Assembly (NCBI GenBank): GCA_941918925.1
Contig: OW799235.1
Location: 107,773,947-107,837,946 of the forward strand
Source of the DNA: Phyto melanocephala
Lineage: Eukaryota > Arthropoda > Insecta > Diptera > Rhinophoridae
Length of the DNA: 64,000 bases
Reading direction: 5' to 3'
The notes under the pieces were generated by a model. It saw only the letters and a list, made by a program, of their open reading frames with translations, made no database searches and was not told where the DNA came from. A program made the position numbers and the translations under genes. How positions within the stretch are numbered: position 1 is the first letter of the stretch; each line of letters starts with the position of its first letter. Positions 1 to 11,925 of the stretch are shown one piece after another.

Positions 1-999
1 AAACTAATTTTAAAATTTTAAACTATTTAGTTTTGCTCACAAGCTTAGAGAATATCCAACTTTTACAACATAAAAATTTGTAATAAAATATTATTTAAAG
101 CCTAACACTTACAATTTTTGAATTTTTATTATCCTTTGAACATAAAAAACTTTTTAATGTTTTACTTTCATTTAAAAATTTAAATCTTGTATCATATAGC
201 GCTACCATTAAACCAAAACGTTTTCACAACCATTTTGCTTTTGATGAAGTGCTTAATTCATATAACAAATATAGTAGCATTTTTAATTACACTACTTTTA
301 TTACTTGGGCCAGTTGTAAATCTTGCCTTGCATACTTTAGGGATATTTTATTAAAGGCTATTTTATAGCATACTTAACAATAGGCAAATCTAAACAGTAA
401 TATTTCTGCAAAAGCCTTTCAAATCTTTTTTCCTGTCGTTTTAATTTAAATACAAAAAAAATATTTTAAAACCTCTTTAGGGTTAAACAAACGGAAATAA
501 GTAAAAATATGTATTTACAAAGCACAAAAATAAAGACAACAGTTTGTGTGTGAAGATTTTTAATATATGAGCAGTAGGCGGCTTCGTCAAACCGCACATA
601 CATACATACAGACGTACCTACACTTGTACATATAAAAATTTTTAATTACGATAAAAACATTAAAATCTTCTAAAATATACCATACAAGAATGAAAAAGTT
701 TGGTCCAAGAGTGTGGATGTATTTGTGTGTTGAAGTTTGTACAGTGGCTTTGTGGTTCAGCCCTTAGCTAAAGCTTAAACACACATCATCATATTTACTT
801 GCATCTCTAAGGCAAACAAAAATGGCATGACTGAATGTCAATGGTATTACTGCAGTTGAACTGACATGGGTAAGTTACATTTGGGCGGTATCGTTTTTAA
901 GTTTTAATTACAAAAATGTTTATATGTTTATTCTCACTGTGAATCCAAGTGTAAGTTAACAATTTTCTATATTAGAAAATATTTTATTTTTGTATTTTT
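1..999. other. AT-rich non-coding DNA
   Basis: No coding, RNA or clear repeat structure is visible. A short CATA microsatellite lies near 595-615. Composition fits intron or intergenic fly DNA. Confidence 0.6.
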
Positions 1000-1004
1000 G
1001 ATTT

Positions 1005-1535
1005 AAAGCGCTGTATTCCGCTATGCCGAACCTTATATATCCTTCATACTGTTTGTATTATTATATAATGACCATAACTGACAATTGTATGGTTCAACTG
1101 TGACCAAACCTTATTTAAATAATTTAAATTTGGCATATACATTTTTTTCCACAATATCTTTGTCGGTAATTAAATGTTGCCAAACCTACAAATGCCGAAG
1201 GTATGTATCTGTAACAAACATTACAAGAAGTTCCGTAGCAGCGGCAAAATCTGACTTTGTTTGGGTAAAAAAGAGCAGGCAATCGAGTTTTTTCGCTTAT
1301 ATCTCAGCTCGTAATATGCTCATATAAATAACTGATTTTCAATAATAAATTTCCCTTAAGGGGGCTTCAAATAGTTAATTTCAACATATGCGCGGACAGA
1401 AGGACATAACTAACTCAATTTATAGGGACTCAGAATATCTATACTTTATAGGGTCTAAAATGACTATTTGAGAAATTACAAACGGAATGGAAAGCTTATA
1501 TATACCCTCTCAAACTTTCGTGTGCAGGGTATAAA
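1005..1535 (-). mobile_element. INE-1/DINE-1-like (Helentron-type) element, reversed
   Basis: Read on the minus strand, 1535 to about 1440 gives an ATACCCTGCACACGAAAG start, GAGGGTATATATAAG, a TTCCGTTTGTAATTTCT segment and a CCCTATAAAGTATAGATAT core. A TGTCCTTCTGTCC pyrimidine run follows near 1400. This is the order seen in DINE-like elements at 40264 and 51493 of this window. At the other end (1007-1050) lie GAAGGATATATAAGG and a degenerate GGTTCGGC hairpin followed by ATACAGCGC, matching the 3' terminus of those copies. The element is non-autonomous and has no real gene; the 80-codon frame at 1085 is a shadow. A related copy, interrupted by a mariner-like element, is at 62690-63892 and shares the CCATAACTGACAATT segment (1069 here). 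I am fairly sure of the family, less of the exact ends. Confidence 0.65.
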
Positions 1536-1897
1536 AAGTTCTCCAGATTATTTTCTTTTATTTTATTTAGCCCTTTTTCCATTAGCAGGTGCAAATATTA
1601 TTTTAAATACTCTTAATTCCATAGTAGGCAGTGAGTGTCTGTGTTGGTTGCTAACTAACTAAGGCACCTGGTTATTCATCCGGAAATTCTTGCGGCTCGA
1701 TCTACAATGATATTGTATCTCTGGCCCGGATTACCTGATTTAGGTTTAGTACCTCTTCTTGCGTCTCTAGTCGCAGTTCGTTTTTCTTATCCCAAGTTTC
1801 TTACACAATAATATGTCACATATTCCAATTTTCTGTCTTAAAAATATTTTTTGCATTTTCAAATAAGCGCTTTTATTGAAAAAATACTCTTTTGTTT

Positions 1898-2003
1898 GTT
1901 AGACAATCTGGCTTTCGTGCGAATCACAGTTGTAGTACAGCTCTAGTTGATGTCACTGAAAATTTACGTCAAAATCTTGATAATGAATATTTTCTAGTGC
2001 AAA
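1898..2003 (+). pseudogene. Reverse-transcriptase fragment of a CR1/Jockey-like LINE
   Basis: Frame starting at 1898 translates to VRQSGFRANHSCSTAL followed by VDVTENL. This matches the QSGFRxxHSTxTAL block of non-LTR reverse transcriptases (the region between the palm motifs), where the enzyme primes cDNA on nicked target DNA. Only about 35 codons remain; no catalytic FADD box is present. It ends abruptly where a fragment of another LINE begins on the opposite strand. A relict, not a gene. Confidence 0.7.
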
Positions 2004-2183
2004 ACAGTGATAAATAGTCGCCTCCATCTCTGCGCCAAGACAACTTCTACAGAAATCATTATAGGATATTCCTATACTTCTGACATGATTGACAGAGCTG
2101 CATTGATCAGTCAGCATGGTTACAATGTCCCTCAGCCGCTTCCTGTCAACTCCCAAAAGCCACTTGGTGCGGTGAGGATTCAT
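2004..2183 (-). pseudogene. C-terminal fragment of a LINE ORF2 (post-RNase H, Cys/His tail)
   Basis: The minus frame reads MNPHRTKWLLGVDRKRLRDI, then NHVRSIGISYNDFCRSCLGA and EMEATIYHCF. The CRxC...E.E...HxxF pattern is the zinc-finger-like tail that closes ORF2 in R1/LOA/I/Jockey-type LINEs (typically GH..L..HL..MGL...CRFC.EE.ET..H.LC). The rest of the frame, to 1953, is antisense of the neighbouring RT fragment and is not part of it. Two LINE scraps in opposite orientation are therefore abutted at about 2004. Confidence 0.6.
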
Positions 2184-2329
2184 CCTCAGGAGATGTCATT
2201 CTGGCTATAAACACCCAGTATCTTAGCATTAAGCCTATATTTAAATCTTCGGACATGACATCTAATCGTTCCGAGTAGATTTTATTTAATGGAATGCCTA
2301 AGTGTACTGTCGACAATCTCAATATTCCT

Positions 2330-2560
2330 AATATAGTCCGTGCTATCGGTTGTACTCTGGTCTATACTTTCGACTACAGTCTAGTCTATACTCGCCACAT
2401 TGGACTCGTCTCAAGAAATATATAGCCCCTATATAGTCCAGCCAAGGTTTCGTCAAACGCCTATAGCCTAACCTCTAGTCCACTTCATGATATCAACTAA
2501 AGTTTAATCTCGACAGTTGTTAAGCCTGTAGTTTCAATAAAATTTCAATCTGTGCTCTCC
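2330..2560. repeat. Diverged CTATAGTC/GACTATAG-type repeat
   Basis: Decayed iterations of TCTATACT, GACTACAGTC, CTAGTCTATACTC, CCTATATAGTCC and ACCTCTAGTCC. These look like an old form of the clean 24-bp minisatellite at 6967. No coding potential. Confidence 0.45.
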
Positions 2561-3865
2561 ACAATGATTGATACTAGTTTTAAACTAAAATCTCGACTTT
2601 TACCAATTTAAGGAAAAAATATAAACTTTTAAATTCATAAAGTTTTGAAAATTTTAAATAATGAAATGATGTTGGTTTTTAAATGTTTAGTGACAATTTT
2701 CTTTGATTTGAATTACAAAGGAAATGCGTGTCTGAAATGATACAAAGTACATACATTTCAGTAAAGTAAATGTTGTTCGTGTGTATCTTCTAGATTTTAC
2801 GTTAAGGGCACAGTGTACCTCATATGTATGTGTGTGTGTGATTTCTATATAATTTTGTGATTTGACTTTAAGACAAATATTCATTTATAACGGTGTCAGA
2901 TTCAATTTGTGTGGCGTTAATGTAATAATATCCATTTGTACATAGTTCTAGCTACGCACTCATGATTTTACATACTCAAAAAGCCGAACACACTCCAAAT
3001 ATATTTTTATTACTGCAAAACTGAAAAAAAAGAACATTATTGCAGAAGCTACAAGGACAAACCAAATTTTTTTTTAGATAAATTTAATAGCAATATCAAC
3101 CAAACACGTGTGTTTCCTAACTTCATTACATATATTTTCTTACAGTGTATATTTATTTATTTATGCTCGTTGTGTATACACTTGACAATTTTTATTTAAT
3201 TTTTTTTTCTTTTTCGTCTACGATTTTTAGTCGGGTAAAAATTTTTTTACAGGAAATTGCCATCTGAAATGTAAAAAAAAAACACGAAAATAAACCCCAG
3301 CACTCACTAAAAACTCAACAGAGAATTGTTGAGCAACATGTTTGATGAGGTGTATGCTGGCTGAGATTGTCTACGAAACGTTCATGTAAATATGTTTGTT
3401 TGAGTGCATAAAAAAAAAATTAAAATGGCAACCGGGAACTCTAAAGAGCAGAGTGGGTATGGCATAGAATATAAACTCAATGTAATAATTTAGTTTTGTC
3501 ACCATTAAGGAAAGTGATTTTAGCAGGGAGGTAGAAGTTAAAAAATACTCATGGTATTTTATAAATTACAACCAGTTTTCTTGAATATTTCATAATATTG
3601 ATATTGTGTTTAGAAATTTTTAATTAGCAAAACAACGATTTAAACTTTTGCTTCCTTATCGACCACAATTTGCTACAGCTCTGTGTTTTAAAATAATGCC
3701 TCCTGCATGTTGCATTATCATTATGCTGTACATGATGATGATGAGTGTTTATTATGAAATATTGTCTGTAATAATGTATCATGTCGTTATGTTGTCATCT
3801 TCGTGTGTAATGCTGGCTGTTTTCTTTTTTTTTTTGCTGTCGTTGGTGTAGTCCTATTTAATATA
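2561..3865. other. AT-rich DNA without recognisable features
   Basis: Homopolymer A/T runs and a short TG run (near 2826). I see no gene, repeat boundary or splice-site pair worth calling. Confidence 0.5.
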
Positions 3866-4609
3866 CCAGGTGATTTTTTAACCGTGTGGGTTTTGAAAAT
3901 TAAAAAAAGGAAATTCTGAAAACTTGCAAATGTGAAAAAAATCTTTATTAAAGGCGTTTAATGAAGGCCTGCCATTTATTTTCTTTTCTAGATAATTTCA
4001 TAGAAATGATACAGGCTTCAATTTTGGCATCCTTTTTCAGCATTTCGGCCGATATCTAATGGTAGCTGTATTGTTGTCTTTCAGGGCTTAAATCATGCCT
4101 GGCTTGTACTTGAAGACATGAGACTTCTCGAAATCCCACATAAATTAGTCAAATGGGGTCAAATCGTACGATGTTGGCGGCTAGTGGACTAGTCCAAAAC
4201 GTGAGGCACCTTCTTGTAGCAACCACATGGCAATTCTTCCATTCGTGGCACAAAATCGGTAATTATCGCACGGTACCTTGTTCCACTAACTATAACGTTG
4301 TGGTTTTCACCGTCCTTGAAGAAATACAATTTTTATTATCCTAGTTGGTACCGCAGCAATATTCCTCTTGGTACTCACTCTTATACGGGTTGGTGGATTA
4401 ATGTCCGATAAAGTAGTGTAGCTTGAACAGCCTGTTTGGTGATAAAATGGACGTAAATTATAAACCACAATTCTTACACAACAAAACTTAATGATTTGCA
4501 AGCGTTGTTTGTTTCTAAGGGCAAACTTTACCGAACATCTTTGGCATGGACTTATGTGGGGAATCTTTTTTTTTTACATTAAAAAGCTAAATACTTAAAA
4601 ATCACCCTT
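3866..4609 (-). mobile_element. Internally deleted mariner-like element
   Basis: Terminal inverted repeats are CCAGGTGATTTTTTAA at the left and, reversed, AAGGGTGATTTTTAAG at the right. A TA precedes the left end. The inside is a decayed minus-strand transposase. Near 4300-4490 it retains PPTRIRVSTKRNIAAV, matching the helix-turn-helix linker PTRxRxVRTEENIAAV of mariner-like transposases. Near 4290-4330 the antisense of an FF.DG.NHNV segment is recognisable. Several stops and frameshifts interrupt it. It is the same family as the copy at 24016-24910, which preserves the catalytic half better. Confidence 0.75.
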
Positions 4610-5235
4610 TTCATCTACATACATATGTAAAGCATTGCATTTGTTGTTACTGCTGGGTGCGACATCAACTGTCTCTACTACCGCTACTGCTGTTTTGCTC
4701 AATTTACTTAGTATTCATTAATGTTGTTCATATGACTATTAGGTGTAAAAATTTATTTTGTCCGTTGCTGAAAAAAAGAAAAAATTTTTATTCTGAAATT
4801 TTTTAAACGTTTTATAGCTTTTTAAATGTAATACAAAGCTTCTGTTGTAAACATTTTCTAATATGAATGTTAATTTCGAAGTTGATCAGGTAACACTTTC
4901 TGTTAATTTGATTTGTCCGCATTAATTAAATGAGAAACAAAGCAGTTCTTTAATTATGCGATTCACAGGATCCACGTATTACAAGAAAAATGTTTAAAAG
5001 AATAAGATCGTAAATACTTTGACTCCTGAATGATAGGTCGGTCGACCTTTCTTCACAAAGGTCTTTAAAACTAATTGAAAATATTTAAGTATGAGATTTT
5101 ACTGCGTTCGCCGATCACTGCATCTTCTCCTTTTGACAATGACAAGCATTGTTGCGCTGTTACAAATGTCAAAGCTTGGCCTACTTATCGTACTGATTAT
5201 ATTTTTAAAATAACATAAGAAAATTGACCCATAAC
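4610..5235. other. AT-rich DNA, nothing recognised
   Basis: Part of the segment from about 5000 could be internal sequence of the LINE whose 3' end follows at 5236. I cannot find a convincing protein match in it. Confidence 0.4.
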
Positions 5236-5412
5236 TGGGGACAAGTCTGTTTTCTTAGTTTCTTAATAATCCTATTGTAATTACTTATCTTGTTCAATAT
5301 ACTCATCCTGTACTATATTTATAAGACTTTAAGTCTTGTTGTATTGGAATACAATATAAAATAAATAAATAAAGAAATAAAATAAAAAATTAAAAAGAAA
5401 TAAAATAAATAA
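5236..5412 (+). mobile_element. 3' end of a LINE (same family as 43125-43900)
   Basis: Contains TACTTATCTTGTTCAATATA, CTCATCCTGTACTATA and the palindrome AAGACTTTAAGTCTT, followed by TGTTGTATTGGAATACAATA and an (ATAAATAA)n-like tail. The reverse complement of the same block, in the same order, follows the LINE coding end at 43130-43200. This copy is only the 3' UTR and tail, so it is a severely 5'-truncated insertion on the + strand. Confidence 0.75.
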
Positions 5413-6013
5413 GTCTACCCATCTATTGATAAAAATTTTTTAGTTCTTCGCATTAATTTTGTTCTAAACTAAATTTAGTTTTTACCCCCTAAAAACGGCC
5501 CAAACTAGGTTTGTACTCCCAATAGCAGCACAAAAATATAAATCACCTCCACGTTTGAGTTACATCTAAATATATATTACGTTTGTTTATGCCACAGGCA
5601 TAAAATTCTTATTTTATGTTCGTACATATGAAGTCGAGAAATGTAGAAAGATGGATTCACATGCATTTATGTTGAATCCGACATACAAACATATCGTTAA
5701 ACAAAATGCAAAAAAGCTACAAAAATAATCTTTTTTTTTACCTGTAAACATATACATATGTGACTGCGGTATTTTTTTCTCAACTTTCTATTACATTGTT
5801 TGAAAAAAAACACCCAAAACATCGATTTCCGATTTTTTGTTAGCTACATGGTTTTACACTTACGTTAACGATATTAGTTGTATGTAGAATAAACACTACA
5901 GTCGAGATTTTTTCTCTTTTTTGCTAAAGCTAAAAGTTAGTGTGAAATAAAAATTATAAAGATTTATAGCTGTCTTACACTCACAAAAAAATAAATGTTT
6001 TGAAAAATGTAAA
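5413..6013. other. AT-rich spacer
   Basis: No gene or clear repeat seen. Several ACATATACATATG-like runs occur. Confidence 0.4.
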
Positions 6014-6749
6014 TCTATACATATAAAAGTGAAACTCTGTCTGTGTGTTAGCTATAGACTCCGAAACTGTAAAACCGATCGGACTCAAACTTTGGCAAGT
6101 TGTTGTACTCATACCAGGGAGTGTTTATGGGTAGAAAAAAGTGGGCGGGGCCACGCTCATGAAAAATCAGTTCTCATTTTTAGCTACTTGCACTTTACCG
6201 ATTTTCCTGAAAATTTGCACACAAATTTAGCTGTCATGACTATATAATTTCGTGATTACAAAAGTGGGCAGGGCCACGCCCATAAAAAAAAGTTATAGTT
6301 TTGTGGTACTTGCACTGGGCCGATTTTTTCGAAACTTTGCACACATATTGAGCTGTCATGACTAAGTAATTTCGTGATAAGAAAAGTGGACGGGACCACG
6401 CCCATAAAAAAAGTTATAATTTTTAGCTACTTGCACTTTAAAGATTTTCCTAAAACTTTGCACACATATCGAGCTGTCATGACTAAATAATTTCGTGATA
6501 GGAAAAGTGGGCGGGACCACGCCCATGAAAAAGTTATAATTTTGAGGTACTTGCGCTAGACCGATTTTTCTGAAACTTTGCACACATATCGAGCTGTCAT
6601 GAATATACAATTTCGTAATTAGAAAAGTGGGAAGGGCAACGCCCATAAAAAAGTTATAATTTTTAGCTTTGGCACTTGATATTCCATTTAAATTCAGAAT
6701 ACAATTTTATTCATTAAGGGGCGTAGCAACGCGCGCTGGGCTTTTCTAG
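6014..6749 (+). mobile_element. Non-autonomous Helitron with internal 121-bp tandem repeats
   Basis: The 5' end is A|TCTATACATATAAAAGTG and the 3' end is GGGGCGTAGCAACGCGCGC...TTTTCTAG|T. The TC start, GC-rich 3' hairpin, CTAG end and A/T flanks are the Helitron hallmarks. No Rep/helicase gene is present. The interior is about five units of 120-123 bp, each carrying GTGGGCGGGGCCACGCCCAT (or a variant) and TTTGCACACATATTGAGCTG; units start near 6141, 6264, 6386, 6507 and 6628. Open frames inside are by-products of the repeat. Two more copies of the family lie at 38814-39665 and 53505-53891. Confidence 0.85.
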
Positions 6750-6869
6750 TCAGTTATATAAGAAAAGAACTTGAAGCACTGACTATTTTAAATACAAAAG
6801 TAATAGTAAACAGGTGTCAATAACGTAGTATATATTCCAGAGCATACATTTTTTTATGCTTTCACCCCC

Positions 6870-7120
6870 AGTCTATAGTTCCAATATTCTTGACTATACG
6901 AGTAGAATTGCCTATAGTGTGCACTTAGGTATTGCCTATAGTTTAGGACTATAGAACTTTAGTATTGACTATAGTATTGCCTATAGTCTGGACTATAGTA
7001 TTGCCTATAGTCTGGACTATAGTATTGCCTATAGTCTGGACTATAGTATTGCCTATATCCTTGATTATCGTCTCGACTATAATTTTTTTATACTGTCGGC
7101 TATAGTTTCGAATACAGTTT
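6870..7120. repeat. CTATAG-rich minisatellite, 24-bp unit
   Basis: The unit GACTATAGTATTGCCTATAG + TCTG is repeated exactly from 6967 to 7038 (three full copies) with a fourth diverging after 7039. Decayed half-units extend to either side. Each unit contains two self-complementary CTATAG blocks, so the array can form hairpins on either strand. Confidence 0.85.
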
Positions 7121-8187
7121 CGTCAACAGTTAAATATTACTCGTAGTCTCTGATTACAAATAATTTAATTCTTGTACGTTGAATAATTTTTTTTAGTGTA
7201 TCATGCTTGCTTTTATTAATGTTAGCATTAGTATTTACGCTTTTTACCAACATATGTGCGCCATCTTTAAAACTTACTTACGGCTGTGTTTTGTAAATTC
7301 CGGGTGTTAAATTCAAATAAAAAGCATTAAATTTCTACGTTCGGTTGCATTAATTTGTTTTTGTCATTTTACATTTTTGTCATCGCCCCTCATCAGAAGC
7401 ATCAGAACAAGCAACGACAATATCTTATTCACCATTGCCGCCATCATCATCTAATATTTACACAACATGTAAATTTATGCGAAAAATTTCTTAACAACAT
7501 TTGGGTCCTTTTGGGGTACTTTTTTTATCATTTGCTGCTATAGCCTTCTCGTCATCAGCTTTAACGCTGACAAAAAAAAAATGCAAATGCCTTTTGGTAA
7601 CACAAAAAAAAAATTAAAATAAACAGGAATGTTGTTTGTTGCAATATCAAAGACATCATCTTGCAACTAGTGTTAAAATGGTGGTATACGGCACATGTAT
7701 CATTCGTTGTCTATAGTTCACAGAAAAAGCACACATTTACAAATATTTTTTGTAGTCTCAACCCATCAAAGAATAGTTAAAATTTAATTAAAAATAAGAT
7801 ATTTTCTTGTTGATGACTAACGACTAACGAAGAAAAAAATTGTGCTGTTGCTTTCATTTTTTGCTCAACTTGTATTTTAAATGAACTTCCTTGTAAAAAG
7901 TCAACAAGAAATGGGTTACAATCATCAAAAAATTATATAAAGAATTAATTTCAAGGTTCTCTACTAAATATATTTTAGTGGATCCTTGACACTTTAAAAT
8001 TTTTTATTTGGGTTTTACTCTCATGCGACTATTATCCAAGAGATTTTAATTTTCATGTAAATAATGTAAATTTTTTAAGGTAGATTTTAATGGTAGTAAA
8101 ATAATAGCATTAACCTAAAAGTTTTAATAAATCTATTTATGTCTTAAACAATTTTGTTTTGATTTCTCCTAAAACAAAATTAAAAGC
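7121..8187. other. AT-rich DNA without recognisable features
   Basis: No convincing gene or repeat boundary. The 62-codon + frame at 7355 has no family resemblance I can see. Confidence 0.4.
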
Positions 8188-9537
8188 CAGTGATTGTTGT
8201 TTATTATAATAAAAAAAATTTTTTTTTTTAATTTCAATAGCTTAAAAACGTCAAATTATTTATAGTAAAACTTTAAAAATAATCGGATAAAATAAAAAAG
8301 TAGTAGGTTGTTCCTTAACAATGTGTTAAACTAAAGCATTTCACATTTGTGTGTTTCTACATAATATAGAAGTAAATTTGTAATACTATTCCGCATCCTT
8401 TTTATTTGCAATTAACGCCGCACAATGATTTACTGCTGAATTTATAAGGTTTTGACGTCTTTCTGCAGGAATAAAATTCCATATTTTATTTAAAATCAAA
8501 GCACTACTTGTTAGTTTCATCGCAGATACTGTCTTCTTTACGTCTGCCTTTAGATTTTCAATGGAGCTTAAATACGGCTAATGTGCGGACCACACCTTCT
8601 ATTGATTATGTTCTCCATGAATCACCTGATTGTTCTTTCGCTGGTGTAATTGAAATAATTGTCCTTTTGAAACCCCCACATCATTGGCGTTTTATCGCAG
8701 GCATATGGTAAAATAACCTTTCTCAGATTTTTAACATAAACGGCTTTATTTTTAGTTGTTTTAATCTATGTGACCCACACCTTGATTTTAGAAACACCTT
8801 AATACCATTATAGTACAACCAATACGTTTTATACTTTTTGCTACAAACTGCAGCTTTTATTATTATTAGTTGATCTTTGGACATAAGATCTGGAACCTTT
8901 TCCATTTAAAAAGACAATTTTTAATTTATATATCCATAAAAATATTCGTTTGGCCACATGCTTAGAGGAAATTAGTGTCAGTTTTTGTAGACTGCAAGCG
9001 CTGAGATTGCTCTATTGCAATCTACCGCGAATAATTTGCACATTTGCCATGTACAGTGCATTTTTGAGTTCCGTAGCTAGCATAGAAGGATCATTTTTGC
9101 ATGTTTGAACTAAACGCTTCAACATTAGAAGTATAATCCGCATTTGGCCATGTGTTTTTAAAAGATCTCTTTTTATGTGGTGAAGTGTTCTACGCGGTCC
9201 CATTGCTATTTTAACCGATAACTTTAGTAAATGTTACAAAGATAAATTGAATATTTAATACCTTTCGATTTTAATTTCTTTCTTATTTACAAACTTTCAA
9301 GGAATAAACGAAAGGTAAGGTACTATTATATTGATAAAACAAAATTTTATATGTTGACAAATCATCGATAATAAATAACAGTCAGTTATGAAATTTGCAC
9401 AAACTAACCACGCTCTGAGGGGACTTAAAATATAGAATTTTTTTAGACATTTTTTAAATAAACTTTGTCTTTCATCTTAATTTGTTCTTTTTATAAGAAC
9501 AAAATTGTAACTGTTGGTATTATTTTGACCGGCACTG
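8188..9537 (-). mobile_element. Tc1-like transposon remnant
   Basis: The right end reads, reversed, CAGTGCCGGTCAAAATAATA with a TA directly outside at 9538-9539, a classic Tc1-family terminus. The left end is uncertain; a weak CAGTG match lies at 8188. Between them lies a decayed Tc1-type transposase on the minus strand (separate entry). Confidence 0.7.
8390..9203 (-). pseudogene. Tc1-like DD34E transposase pseudogene
   Basis: On the minus strand, from 9203 down: KRLVQTCKNDPSMLATELKN (second helix-turn-helix), then IMVLRCF with NQGVGHI (equivalent of the VMVWGCF...GVG strand), LSSIENLKADVKK (equivalent of SPDLNPIENLWGDLKK, with the last catalytic Glu) and finally IPAERRQNLINSAVNHCAAL plus IANKKDA, a near-complete Tc1 C-terminus. 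Frameshifts and stops separate these blocks and most of the middle Asp region is degraded. The enzyme normally cuts at TA sites in the nucleus; this copy cannot. Confidence 0.75.
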
Positions 9538-9539
9538 TA

Positions 9540-11925
9540 CAAGCCCTGAAGCAATTAGACTTAGACAAATCTGATCCAATTTCTGTTTTCTCACATAGCA
9601 TAGTAACATAAGAGCTACACACTTAGGATCCACGTCTATTTTTGGGCCAGTGAAATGTCATCACTACAACCAATACAATACTTTGAACACGAGAGATTTA
9701 GTCCTTAATTATGTACCCCAATAAGGCTGGAAAATACACACAATTGTCATGCAATTAAAAGCAATGAGTTAAAAATAAAAAGTTTTGGGTTTTGACCTTG
9801 AGTACTTGAGCTCTTCGACTTTGATACAATCTATAGTAAAGGGACATGGGTGTGTGATATTCAATATTTACCTGTATACCGGGAAGGTAACAAAATCTAA
9901 TCGATTTTCTAAAAGAAAAGGAGGTTATTTCTGGTCGCTTTTTGAATAGACAAAATTTATTATTATTATTTATTTATTTAACAAGATTTATTTTCAAAAG
10001 TTATTGTCTCAGAAATTAAACTTGGGCCCCAAATACCGAAAAAATTGCAATTGCTCGCGTGCGGCAATTTAATTGCCTCTACACGAAATATGGTTTAAGC
10101 GTTCTCTCCGATTATTATTCACAAAATTGTTCTTTAAACTACCTCAGCTTTATAATGCCAAGATTTTCACGCCATAAAATATTGATTTCATAAATTTTCT
10201 TGTATAACTCAAGTTTAAAAATTCTTGTTCATATTCTGTTAGGTGAATAAAACAGCACACTGATAAACAAATTGTGCAGTGTGCTACCCTTCGGTTAATT
10301 TTTTTCGTTTCTAGTCGCCTGAATTATATTTTAATATATTTAATTTCTTCTAAACGTAGTACTGTTTGTGTATTTCTTTATTGCACCCTCTCTCATTATT
10401 TACACTGTAGTTGATCTCGATCCGCATTGTGTGCTCCAACACAATTTTTCTATTGTATTTATTCAATACAAATATTTAAATGTTGTTAGTGTAATTTCTT
10501 TTATATTCCTTCGTCTGTCTTTTCATATATGCATTTATTTCTTACCAACCTTCAAGTACCGTTTCAGAGACCATTCTATTTGCAATTTATTTTATTTTAC
10601 CTTAGAAATAAGGGATAAAAAGTATCCTACATATTAAACCTGGTTTCACGGTACTTCTGTACCAAATGTTATTAAAATCCATCTAATAGCTTTTGAGCCA
10701 GAAAGACAGAAGGAAAGACAAACAAGTAAAAAGTCTAAAAATTTTTTATACACAGACAATTTCCTTATGAAAGTAGAGATACGAAAGTATGTACTTTTCA
10801 CTTTTATAGTACGTGCTATTTTTTATTGCGTTGTATTTTTGGTTTTTGGAACGGAACACGAACTTGAGAGTTGTCAGGCAAAAACAAAAATTTTTTTTCA
10901 ATTTTATGAAACGGCTAGTATGTGTATATGTCAACTACTTTAACTCGATTGTGAGAGCATATCTGAATAGATTTTTTTGTCAGTGGAACAAAATCAGAAT
11001 TGGATCCACTCCTTTTAATTTTTATTCATTTGGTTTGATCGAAAAAACCGCACCCAGTGTTGTTTAATTCGAAATTTATTATAAAAATACATTTAAAATT
11101 TCCTTTACATGTTTAAATGAATTTTTTTTCTTTACAATAATTCTATTAATCTTGCATAACCTTAAATTTGCCCTCTTTTAGGCACTGTTTTGGGATAACG
11201 AATCAATAACATAAAATTCATATTTATCCCCCCATTTCACTTTCAAACTTGACATCGTATGCAAAAATCTCCTTGTTGATAAAGATATTAAAATATAAAC
11301 TTTTATGTTTTTTAATCTAAATTTATCTCTTTTGTGTTCACAACTCAACACAGAAGTATTTGACTTGTCGATGCAGCAACTGTCAAGTTGCAAAGAAAAT
11401 GCCAAAATTTTTTTACATATTAAACAGAACTTGTTACAGAAAAACTCTGATGTTCTTCAACTCATTCACTCAAGCTTCAACTAAAAGTTTCTATTCCTTT
11501 TCTTTTCGAACAAAAAAGAACACTTATCCAACAACAACAACCAAAGTTAAAAACATATAGAGCAAAATCTAAAAAAAAACTTGCAAAATTAGTTTGTTCT
11601 ACATAAAACGTAAAACAGATATAAAAGTTTAGCATACATAGATAGAATTTCTTTTGTAACATCACTATATTTTTAAGATATTTTTTTATTGACCCAAAAA
11701 AAAAAAACTTCTAAATGTTGCAAAATTAAAGCCTGTTTTATGCCACATAAAAACTAAACCATATGTAAGTTAAAGGAAAAAGAAACGAAAAGTTTTACTG
11801 ATCTTATTAAAAATAGTAAAAAGTTAGTTTGATAAAGAAAAATTAAATAAATTATAGTCTTTATACATCGCTGAATGGTTAAAAAAAAAAATGCATCATG
11901 CGAATAGCGGAAGCAGTTACAGCGG
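9540..11925. other. AT-rich DNA, no gene recognised
   Basis: Contains a short TTA/TTTA microsatellite near 9959-9980 and a 9-bp inverted repeat AGCACACTG...CAGTGTGCT at 10254-10285. Frames such as 10368-10637 are low-complexity and show no domain. Confidence 0.4.

Noticed and set aside
4880..4900. ATCAG|GTAACA recursive splice site
   Set aside because: Preceding sequence is purine-mixed, with no acceptor-type tract.
6029..6646. 72- and 94-codon frames in the first Helitron
   Set aside because: They are translations of the 121-bp repeat units; the repeated protein phrases simply follow the DNA period.
6141..6646. CRISPR-like array
   Set aside because: Repeats are contiguous 121-bp units without spacers, inside a Helitron in a eukaryotic window.
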